Below, piece after piece: positions 11,318-20,379 of a DNA stretch of 64,000 bases. Both the position numbers and the translations under genes were made by a program. How positions within the stretch are numbered: position 1 is the stretch's first letter; each line of letters starts with the position of its first letter. Below the pieces are notes generated by a model that was not told the DNA's origin, did no database searches, and saw only the letters and a list, made by a program, of their open reading frames with translations. The stretch comes from Siphonodentalium dalli (Eukaryota; Mollusca; Scaphopoda; Gadilida; Siphonodentaliidae). The DNA is taken from contig CP136069.1 in assembly GCA_032622095.1 (NCBI GenBank), positions 50,512,760-50,576,759 on the forward strand, in the 5' to 3' direction.

Positions 11318-11899
11318 TGTGGTCTTTCGACTGAAACAATGTTAAACCCCAATCAATCAATCTGTTTGTTGAACTCATTAGCTGGACATTCCTACAAATA
11401 AAATGCGTCTCTGCCTGTTGTCTGTATACGGTATCGAAACATTCCTACAAATGAAAATTGGATCTTTCATACTACAGGTATGCTATTACAACTGAATGAT
11501 ATAATATATTCATTATTCAAAGAGTGAATTCAGTGGTGGGCCTTCGTTAAAGTTCAATTATTTTGGTGATATACCAGACCAATTAGTAATTTTCTATTAT
11601 TGTACCCTATCGTTCAATGTTGGGGTGACTATTAATCATCTTTGTCCGTGAATCTCTTGAGTCTGTCCCATTAGATTTGAGTATCTTCATGTTCGAAATA
11701 AACTTATACACATAAAGAAAAACAAGTCACTCCTCCTTAGAAACTTTTGCCCATTGGGCCTTTATCAATGGTATAAGGATATAATATACTACAAACTTGC
11801 AGACTCATCTTCAATGTATGTGTGTACATAGACAACAGTTGACACATTATGGTAAAATGTTTACAGTCTGCAATCTGGACATTTTGATTTACTAGGGTG
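11318..11899. other. Spacer without recognised features
   Basis: No supported gene or element. The minus-strand open frame here continues into the palindromic MITE that follows and is not a gene. Confidence 0.5.
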
Positions 11900-11901
11900 T
11901 A

Positions 11902-12114
11902 CAGTAATGCTCTAATTAATCGACCTCTTAACCAAAGCAGAATTATGGGTAACTTTTCAGGATTTAGTCGGAAATATGGCTTGTTGCCATTCATTGGAAA
12001 GCTCTCCCCGAGAGCTTTCCGATGAATGGCAACAAGCCATATTTCCGACTAAATCCTGAAAAGTTACCCATAATTCTGCTTTGGTTAAGAGGTCGATTAA
12101 TTAGAGCATTACTG
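11902..12114. mobile_element. Near-perfect palindromic Tigger-like MITE, copy 2
   Basis: This is the best copy. CAGTAATGCTCTAATTAATC pairs with the 3' end GATTAATTAGAGCATTACTG, and the arms run inward through 'gggtaacttttcaggattta' to a centre at 'ctctccccgagag' (about 12,008). TA flanks both ends. With about 105-bp arms and almost no mismatches it could extrude a cruciform or be transcribed into a long dsRNA. Confidence 0.8.
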
Positions 12115-12236
12115 TACTTCCCAATTTTGGCTTAAGCTGATGCTACTCACTTCCTACAGCATTCTTGATAATTTACAATATTGTATCAAATGTTGTCTAT
12201 GTACACACATGTATAAGTATCTAAATATGTAGTATA

Positions 12237-12677
12237 ACCATTTCATGATGGGAGCTGTGCTGGCGCAACATTAAAAACCCTGTGCCAATGCATTCTCTTT
12301 ATATTCAAGTCGACCATAGGCCACCTCGCATATAAGAAAATGCATTGGCCTAACAATTGTTTTTATCCTTTTTTTTTTATAAATATTTCGTATTCTTTTA
12401 ACAATTTTATCATTTTTATCATTTTTTTCTTACAATCTTTATCATTTTTTCTTATATTCTTCAACAATTTTGATCATTTTTTATAATTATTTCTTACATT
12501 CTTTGACAATTTTTTCTTTCATCTTTTAACAAATATAAAAAATAATGTAAAATTAGTTAGGCCAATACATTCTCTTATACATTCGAGGCGACTTATTGTC
12601 AACTCACATATATAAGAGAATGCATTGGCACAGGGTTTTCACAAAAATTCAAGAAGCTCCCATCATGAAAGGGCTAA
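12237..12677. mobile_element. Divergent double-hairpin element (ATTTCATGATGGGAGCT termini)
   Basis: The ends 'ccatttcatgatgggagct' and 'agctcccatcatgaaaggg' are inverted repeats unlike those of the ACCCAACA family. Even so, the interior carries the same hairpin arms (aatgcattctctt, agagaatgcattggcacaggg) on each side of an AT-rich spacer of about 190 bp. It is flanked by near-identical 17-mers (ctaaatatgtagtataa and ctaaatatctagtataa). Confidence 0.7.
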
Positions 12678-13254
12678 ATATCTAGTATAAAGGCTGCGAC
12701 GGCTGAAAGCTTCGCAGAAAGAGTGACTTGTCATTCTTTATGTGATAAGAGACATCCATATAATACATGGACATGATATCAGTGATTATAATAAGCCAAC
12801 CAATCAAGTCATTTCTTGACTTGTGGAGTGTGCACATGCGTGAACACCCTGCGGGCAGATGTGCTTAAGCAAGTTAAGTGTAGAGTGAAGACAGTCGCAT
12901 ATATTATGTCACTGTCGTGGCAAATTTGTCGACAAGTGGGTGTTTGAACAATTGTTGTTTGTCAGACATTTTGCATGAGATGCAATTATTATGTGCCCAT
13001 GTGCTGAATCGCTAACACATTTAGCATATTTTTGGAGTTGTTTATTATTATCTGACAATTACAAAATCAACTTTGAACCGATAAATGACAATGGCGTGAC
13101 TACCTCGAAAATTGGAAAGACGCCTTAGTCGCCTGACTCGTATTAGTAATCGGTTTAAGTCTGCATGTATAGTGGGACATACATGTAAGTATCTAAAATA
13201 TTAATTTGAATGTTTATTTCTCTCTGACTCTTTATCATGTTCCTTATACATGTA
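12678..13254. other. Spacer without recognised features
   Basis: No supported exon, RNA gene or element end. Confidence 0.5.
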
Positions 13255-13600
13255 GCTGCCCATATTTCTGCACCGATTGCCAACAATCGCGATGAAATTG
13301 GGCATGCATATGTATTTCGGCACTCCGGGTAACATGGTCTGAGTCCGGTCTCTGTCTGACATCACGTTTTGACATGATATCCGCACGGGCAAACCAGTTT
13401 CACAGGAACTAATGGCCGGATCGCACTGAAATTAGGTACGGGCGTGTATTTCGCCCCTCTGGGTTTCATGGGATGGGTCCGGACTCTGTCCGATGTTGCC
13501 TTTTGACATTCTCACATCATATCCACATGGGCAAAATGGTTTCTAGGGAACTACTGGCCCGATCACCGATTGAGAATGAGTGTTGATCCTTGGTGGCTGC
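13255..13600. repeat. Degenerate tandem repeat, about 155-bp modules
   Basis: Two to three modules share 'atttcggcactccgggtaacatgg' or 'atttcgcccctctgggtttcatgg', then 'gtctgtctgacat' or 'ctctgtccgatgt', 'ttttgacat', 'atatcc.ca.gggcaaa' and 'aggaact'. It resembles dispersed invertebrate repeats in this style; no coding capacity. Confidence 0.65.
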
Positions 13601-13988
13601 CAAATGAGACACATTTGTGCCAACCAGGAAAATCCAGACTTAGAAGAGATAATCTTGAATCGTTTGATATATTATCTTGCTGGGCTGTAAGCGGGTACAA
13701 TCTGATGTTGTATGCAGTATTGTACATACAAAATTTCTCAAAAGGCATACATGTATCTAATCCAAGAATTTAGATTAACATGAGACCACTGTTGCCTGTT
13801 GTCTGCATAATGAAAGGAAACAAGTTGAAAAATTCATCACAAGGTGAATGTATGGCATGCTGAACATGTCCTCAACATGAATATGTTAAGAGTCAGGACC
13901 AGTAACTATCTGGCAGTGTAGTAGTCTCCTTTTTTAGAGTCACAAATAGCACTATGTCACATTGTTTTTAGTCTAACCATTGTAGGTA
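13601..13988. other. Spacer without recognised features
   Basis: Overlapping open frames on both strands (13,563-13,773) are mirror images without splice sites. Nothing else is supported. Confidence 0.45.
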
Positions 13989-14132
13989 CAGTAATGTCCT
14001 AAATAATCGACCCCTCTCGGTGAGAGCTTTCCGATGAATGGCAACAATATATTGGCCATATTTCCAACTAAATCCTGAAAAATTTCCCATAATTCTGCTG
14101 TGGTTAAAGGTCATATACCTCGGGCATTACTG
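13989..14132. mobile_element. Tigger-like MITE, copy 3, internally deleted
   Basis: It has the same termini (CAGTAATGTCCTAAATAATC and GGGCATTACTG) flanked by TA, and one arm of the palindrome ('gagagctttccgatgaatggcaac...'). Most of the left arm is missing, so it no longer folds back fully. Confidence 0.7.
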
Positions 14133-14559
14133 TAAGTGGGTCGCTGACCAGGTAACACAACTGCCAGGGTATGGGACACCACACATAGCACACTAGATTG
14201 ACAGAAACCAAATCAAGAGTAATGCACTGGCAGGTAGAACAAAAGGCAGTTGTCAGCTTGATTTGATGCAGAAATCCCTATTATAATTTCTATTATGAAC
14301 ACATATCTATGGTTAATTAACTAGATTGTGAACAGCGGTAGATGGATGTAGTGAGATCTGTTTTCGGCAGTCATTGCGATCCGCAGTGCCTTTTTAGAAA
14401 TGTCTGACCCATTGAGCGCCTCATAGGGAAGGTGTACAGTAAACAGTAGTTCCATATACGTGTACGAATAGGCACAAATGGTTGAGCCTTTTTATGTTTA
14501 CCCATACCATAGTATGGTAAACATAGTGTCGTTGTCCGGATTGACCACTCGTCGTTAGT

Positions 14560-15030
14560 CTGTCTGTCTGTCTGTCTGTCTGTAGACACTTTACGCATGG
14601 TGCGATAACTCGAACATTTTATATCTGATCGGAACCAAATTTTGTATATGAATTTGTCAGCACCAAATACAGATCGAGTTCGAATATGGGTTCGATCCGA
14701 GTTTTTTTCATGGAGTTATGGCCCTTTTTCGACTTAGAATTCATGCATGCTACCATAACTCAAATTTTTTTTATCTGATCAGAATCAAATTTGGTATGCA
14801 AGTTTCTCGGACCAAAATACAGAACGAGTTCGAATATGGGTTTGATCCGATATTTTTCAATGGAGTTATGGCCCTTTGACATAGAATTTCTGCATATTTT
14901 GATAAATCAACCATTTTTCAACTGATAAGAACCAAATTTGGTATGCGAGTTTCTCAACTCAAAATACAAATCGAGATTGAATATGGGTTAGATCCAACAT
15001 TTTATACCAGAGTTATGGCCCTTTTTCAAC
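14560..15030. repeat. Tandem block of 'gagttatggcccttt' modules, about 150-bp period
   Basis: It starts with (gtct)n at 14,559-14,582. Modules of 'ataactcgaac', 'gaaccaaattttgtat', 'gatcgagttcgaatatggg' and 'gagttatggccctttttcgac' recur near 14,605, 14,755 and 14,903. It is the same broad family as 1,225-2,280. Confidence 0.75.
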
Positions 15031-15247
15031 TAAGAATTGAACAGATAACCATAGCAGTCAACAACAAATTGATTACCAGCACCAGCAGTAAAACTTTAGT
15101 ATCTGAGTTATTGATAATTAGAGTTATTTTTAGACATTAGTGTGAGGAGAAATCAGCTATGTTTTTAGGGACAGGACACACACAGGCTTACAGGCAGTAG
15201 CTCTATCTAATTAATTTGCACTCTTACTCTGGTTATTGTAAACTCTC

Positions 15248-15481
15248 TTAACCCAAGTATCCCATGTCCTGGCCACCTTTCACATTTAACCCAAGGCTGT
15301 GGTGGTTTAGCTGTACCAGTGTATTCTCTTATATAAATGCTAGTGACCCATAAATTCAAATAATTTGTGCTATGTACATTTGTCTATAATAGTACATAAA
15401 AGTATACTCTATAATTCAACACCAAAACTCTCATTTATGATTCCAATCATAGTAATTTACTATCGCCAAGGGATGGGTTAA
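15248..15481. mobile_element. TTAA-flanked variant with one hairpin arm
   Basis: It runs from TTAACCCAAGTATCCC to CCAAGGGATGGGTTAA, with TTAA at both ends, and contains 'gctgtaccagtgtattctcttatata', a diverged copy of the shared hairpin arm. The inverted termini match imperfectly, so this is a decayed relative. Confidence 0.5.
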
Positions 15482-16057
15482 CTTCTGCCGATCGTGATCG
15501 GCCTCTCGTTGCTAAAAACATGGGAATAAAAACGACACTTGAACATACAGTAATGATTGTACGTATATAATGTATGTATATATTCTATGGAAAATACCAG
15601 CTCATTAATGGGATGACATGACGACACCCGCCCTCCCAACCCAGAATTTATCATAGATTCAACTTCGCCAACCAATCAGTACTAGATGGTATAAAGTATA
15701 AGATCAAGGTGAAGACACATTTGCTCACAAGGTATGCATTTGCCTTCAATAGTTCGAAAAACTGCTCACAGGGTGTTCATGCATTAGCGTGCACTCCCCA
15801 TGTAAAGTCCTCCCGGATTGTTTTATTATTATAATTCAAAATGAGCTGCATCTTCCCAAGGTAAGTCAGTTTACTATAATATTTTTTATCAAATCATAGT
15901 TTTTTATGCTAGAGAATACAAACTTGGGGGATTGTTGCTGAGATTTTGATGATCCTCAACATGTATATTGATGATTAACAGGTGCCAGGTGATGAGTTCA
16001 GAAAGTGTTTTTATCATAGTATAATACAGTGAGGAGAGCACTGTTCTTCCTTCTATT
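15482..16057. other. Spacer without recognised features
   Basis: AT-rich sequence; open frames here lack splice context. Confidence 0.5.
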
Positions 16058-16495
16058 CAAGGCTGCAATTAGCATGTCTGCCATTTGCAGAATGAGGTCC
16101 CCAGAGGGTGAAATTTAGTGACGCTATCCCACATAGCATCACCAAATTTACTCTCAGGGGACCTCATTCTGCTTAGGCCTCATCTTCTTAGAAGTATCTA
16201 TAGTCTCAAATTAACATTGTTTTTATAGTTACATTTTCCCTTCTCTGATATCCCCTAATTTGCAGAAGATAAAAAGCATAATTGAGGTAACTAATGGGTG
16301 AACATCACCAACTTCATCCTGGGGAACTTCAATCTGAATGTAGGTCTCCCATAGCAGTGGAGGCTATTAAAGCAAAATAAGGTCCCCAGAGGGTGAACTC
16401 GGTGATGCTGTAACCTGCTGTGCGGAATAGCATCACTAAATTCACCCTCTGGGGACCTCATTCTGCAAATGACAGACACACTATTTGCAGCCTTG
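16058..16495. mobile_element. hAT-type hairpin element, full length
   Basis: The termini CAAGGCTGCAATTAG and TATTTGCAGCCTTG are inverted repeats, and the flanking 8-mers cttctatt and attctatt differ at one base. It holds two hairpins ('gaggtccccagagggtga' arms) separated by 'cctcatcttcttagaagtatctatag'. It has the same architecture as 53,660-54,090. Non-coding. Confidence 0.8.
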
Positions 16496-16718
16496 ATTCT
16501 ATTACAGGTCTAACCAAATCCTGGTAGGTGAAGAAACATACAACTACTGTGATAACTGCTACAAACCTGTCTGATGTTCTCATTTATAATTGAAATCCCA
16601 CCAATTTCTCAAAGTTGTGTACATGTAGTTGTCCTCCGACCTGTTTATGCTGTTTTTTTTTATCAGGCTTCAATTTCATTTGTTGATAGTGGATTTCGTT
16701 TTATACCTTTTGTTATAA

Positions 16719-16835
16719 ATTAGTTGTTCCCATATTGGCCAAGTTATGAGTCCGAGGTCTTGTCGTATTGGCCAAAGACTAATACGGCAGACTTAGGCCT
16801 GATAACTCGGTTAATGTGGAGACAACTAATTCTTA
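16719..16835. repeat. Imperfect palindrome
   Basis: Arms 'aattagttgttcccatattgg' and 'taatgtggagacaactaatt' pair with interruptions around 'gtcttgtcgtattggccaaagactaatacggcag'. It is probably a small fold-back element; no target duplication is obvious. Confidence 0.6.
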
Positions 16836-17046
16836 AGTATTTTATTAATTAACAATGGCAAATTGTGTTGTCACACAGGAAGAAACTATTACATAAGTTC
16901 ATTGTTGCGTGTTTTATTAAATTATATATTATTAAAAAAATTCCAGCTATTCTCATTCATGTGAGTTTTGTGAAGAACTAGAAGCGATTTCACAGTAATC
17001 CTACTAAAGATGGTCTTGAATGACAATTACCGGTGAGATTCACCTA

Positions 17047-17375
17047 TTAACCCTTTACCCAACAAGGGCCCTGTGCCAATGCATTCTCTTATATATGCGA
17101 GTCGACCATATGGTAAAAAATGGTAAAAAGTGTTAAAAAAAGATTTTTTTTAGGCCAATGCATTCTCTTATATATGCGAGGCGACCTATGGTCGACTCAC
17201 ATATATAAGAGAATGCATTGGCACAGGGCATAACTGTAACCATCACAATGTGGTCAATGAGCCGGTTCCAATGATATCCATATTTGTATGGTTTTATTGA
17301 GACAGACCGAAGATATTTTAGGCTGTTGAAGCTTTATTTGGCCGGTTTTGGCCGGTTTGTTGGGTAAAGGGTTAA
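17047..17375 (+). mobile_element. piggyBac-type MITE, copy 4, internally deleted
   Basis: Both TTAA termini and the second hairpin are intact. The 3' arm of the first hairpin and part of the AT spacer are missing: the sequence jumps from 'gtcgaccatatgg' to 'taaaaaatgg'. A single internal deletion explains it. Confidence 0.8.
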
Positions 17376-18047
17376 CGTTGCAATCCCGTATGACATCATT
17401 TACATTACTATAGGCTTATTGGCTGTGTTTTCCACATACGGTATGGCCGAGGCAACTTTTTTAACTTATGATGCGGGCTGCATTCTGCTTATTGTGGCCG
17501 AATAACCACAGCTGATTAATAATGCTCTGCAATGTGTGGCTTCATTTGAACTGCAAATTCTTTGAATATTAATCAGTGTTGTTATTGAGTTATCAGTCAT
17601 AGATATTAGGATTATGTCGAGATAGTCTTCTGAAGTTGTTTGTTTTTAGCAATCTAAGTCTACATGGGCAAGTGTGAATGTATAAAAGTGTTTTCAACAG
17701 TAACTTCAAGGCTCGCTTTCCAAAATATTTCGTTAATAAGTTCGACACAGCAGAATTTGAAGTGCGATCATTCCTTGAAGGTTTTACTTGATGGTCTATC
17801 TTCTTCAGTTCATGGTTGAGGTTACTGAGGTTTTTGCTAGTCCATATTGATTAATGCGAAACTCTTAACTATCTACTCTAATGAATGCTTCTCTTGATTA
17901 TGGTAATGTTAAATAGTACCATAAGGAATGTGTTAATGACTTGGTTTGCTAGTTACATCATTCACTTTCATACTCATAAATCTCATAATATTGTGTAAAA
18001 GTGAACCTAAAATATAATTTCTGACTAATAACTATAGCTATACTTAT
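17376..18047. other. Spacer ending in a duplicated segment
   Basis: No gene is recognised. About 17,870-18,044 recurs at 18,420-18,575 ('cttgattatggta', 'taccataaggaa', 'catcattcactt', 'gtgaacctaaaatataa', 'ctgactaata') as a direct duplication on the two sides of the element at 18,048-18,405. Confidence 0.6.
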
Positions 18048-18405
18048 AGTAATTGACCACCTCTAACATGGTGTCAACCTGGTAATTCTGCGGTATTATA
18101 CCGCAGTAACCTCCAACACCACGGTAAGGTTACCGCTTCAATACCATGCATACCATGGTTACACCACGATGCATGTGATCATGGTTTCGCAGACATGACA
18201 ATAATATGCAGCGATTTTCCTTATATCTGTGGAACTTGATAATATCCTCATGGACGTATTATTTTCTTCAACTCATGATGTGACCCGCTAATAGGCCATG
18301 GTAATACTGCACGGTACTGTAACTCCACCGCAGTGACCATCTCGATACCGCTTTGGATACCATATACTATTACCGGAGTATCACCCTGTTTTTCAAGTCA
18401 ATTAC
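18048..18405. mobile_element. Dispersed element with AGTAATTGA termini
   Basis: 'agtaattgacca' at the left and 'gtcaattact' at the right form short inverted termini. The interior is rich in 'ccgcagtaa' and 'ggtaccgc' motifs. A related longer copy occupies about 45,252-46,082, where the right end 'ccggggtatcaccccgttttt' and 'gtcaattactttgagaatagcgg' corresponds to the right end here. Class unknown. Confidence 0.5.
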
Positions 18406-18574
18406 TTTGAGAATAGTGGTACTCTAATGAAAGCTCATCTTGATTATGGTAGTGTTGTATACTACCATAAGGAACAGATTAATGAATTGGTTTGGTCATT
18501 TCATCATTCACTTCCGTACTCATAATATTGTGCAAACGTGAACCTAAAATATAACTTCTGACTAATAGCTTTGT

Positions 18575-18829
18575 TAGAATTCTGAAGGATCAGTTATTGG
18601 TGGATTTGGTTTCGGTTTTGTTGAGGTTTCCAGGGTAAAAACCCTGCTCTTTTTCATCATTTTATTGTTTTGCTCTTTTCCAAGTCTCCTTTTCGATGGA
18701 GAAACATTATTTATTGTGAGTATTATTAGAATTATTAGAATCAAAGCATTAAGTAATAATCTTCTCATCACACTCTACAGTTGGTATAGTTTGAATTACT
18801 TTTTCTATCAATTTTTTAACCCTTTTACT
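18575..18829. other. Spacer without recognised features
   Basis: Short open frames on both strands overlap each other; none has splice support. Confidence 0.45.
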
Positions 18830-19060
18830 AAATGGATTCTCTCATTCATTTATAAAAGTATACATTGGAATGGTCTGTTATTCTCCAGTGGGATGTTCAA
18901 GAAATATTAGGAGACGATAGACTGCGAAAAAGTAATACAATTGCAAAAGGAGTTATATCTATTTGTTGGAAATGTTCAGATAATAAGTTCAGCAAACGAT
19001 TGTTGAATTAATTATTTGAACATTTCCAAAGTTCCAAAGGCAACTACTCATCAATGAGTG
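18830..19060. repeat. Dispersed 'aaatggattctccc' repeat, copy 1
   Basis: 'aacccttttactaaatggattctctcattc' and 'ataaaagtatacattggaatgg' recur at 52,376-52,475, 53,345-53,530 and 54,620-54,870, often after 'ttaaccct'. The 3' part has 'gaacatttcc' and 'actactcatcaatgagt'. A non-coding dispersed family. Confidence 0.65.
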
Positions 19061-19061
19061 T

Positions 19062-19440
19062 TTAACCCTTTACCCAACAGAAGGGCCCTGTGCCAATGCA
19101 TTCTCTTATATATGCGAGTCGACCATAGGTCGTCTCGCATATATAAGAGAATGCATTGGCTTAACACATTAAAATTATAAAATTGTTAAATAATGTAAGA
19201 AAAAATGGTAAAAAAAGATTTTTTTTAGGCCAATGCATTCTCTTATATATGCGAGGCGACCTATGGTCGACTCGCATATATAAGAGAATGCATTGGCACA
19301 GGGCATAACTGTAACTATCACAATGTGGTCAAGGAGCCGGTTCCAATGATACCCATATTTGTATGGTTCTATTGAGACAGACCGAAGATATTTTAGGCTG
19401 TTCAAGCTTTATTTGGCCGGTTTGTTGGGTAAAGGGTTAA
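19062..19440 (+). mobile_element. piggyBac-type MITE, copy 5
   Basis: It has TTAACCCTTTACCCAACA at the left, both hairpins, and a slightly shortened spacer and 3' segment (one 'ggccggtttt' unit lost) before TGTTGGGTAAAGGGTTAA. Confidence 0.85.
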
Positions 19441-19544
19441 AAGTCTATCCTCTTAAACCATGATAATTTTAAAGACACACTCTGTGTTCACAAATTGTAA
19501 TTAAATGAATATCATTTATCAGTGGAGAAAGCCATATAAAATCT

Positions 19545-20015
19545 GTCACAAATATGAAGTACGGTCTAAAATCAGACCTAATTTACTGGACGAGTTTTGT
19601 AAATTCCGCTATAAACTGGGGACGAGTTGTAGATTCTATTTATTACATGATCCAAAACCTCGGCAAAACATACTTAAATCAACAAATGAGATGCAAAACT
19701 AACATCAGCTTCTATAAGGCATGCGATGATGTTTCACGTAGCAATGCACGTAAAGAAATAGTCCCAGATAAATACATACTCTTTGGCGTATTTAATGACG
19801 TATATGTAATGACATAACTTTTCAAAATCTTCATTCATTATAGTTTGTTGGAAAAATATTGGAAGCCATAGTATTTTGAGATGTAGGGTACGGATTGTAA
19901 ACAGATGACAAACCGGAAGTCAAAGGTCACCTGGCTATATTTCCTGTTATTAAATGAACGTTTAATATCACAATTTATAAGAATGGGTTTATTGAATGGA
20001 ATAATGGTAGGATCA
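19545..20015. repeat. Inverted copy of the repeat at 3,080-3,610
   Basis: See the partner entry. The segment runs in reverse from 'taatttactggacgagtttt' and 'cgctataaactgggg' to 'ttataagaatgggtttattg'. The right end abuts a hairpin-arm fragment. Confidence 0.75.
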
Positions 20016-20019
20016 TGTA

Positions 20020-20187
20020 ATAAATAAGAGAATACATTGGCCTATCAATAATTACCTTGATCTTGTAAGCCAGTGCATTCTCTTATATATGCGAGTCTCC
20101 CTATTGGAGACTCACATATTTAAGAGAATGCACTGACACAGGTTATTTAATGCTGCACCAGCGCAGCTCCCGTCTTCAAAGTGTTAA
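20020..20187. mobile_element. Partial hairpin MITE (gctgcacc / gcagctcccgt type)
   Basis: Hairpin arms 'gccagtgcattctcttatat' and 'atatttaagagaatgcactg' surround 'gtctccctattggagac'. The right end reads 'gctgcaccagcgcagctccc...gtgttaac', like the complete relative at 56,220-56,457. The left terminus is missing. Confidence 0.6.
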
Positions 20188-20379
20188 CATTAAAATAAAG
20201 CAAGTCTAAAAAAGCTTGATCTCTTCAATCCCTATCATTGATACAGGCTTCTTTGGCTGAATTCACTTCTCTTAGATAATATTACTGAGAGAGTCGAAAC
20301 AGTCATTTTACAGCTTCGAAATAGCAGAGGTACTCGCTATAGTGAAAGTATTAGTCATACGTGGTTTAACCACACAAGT

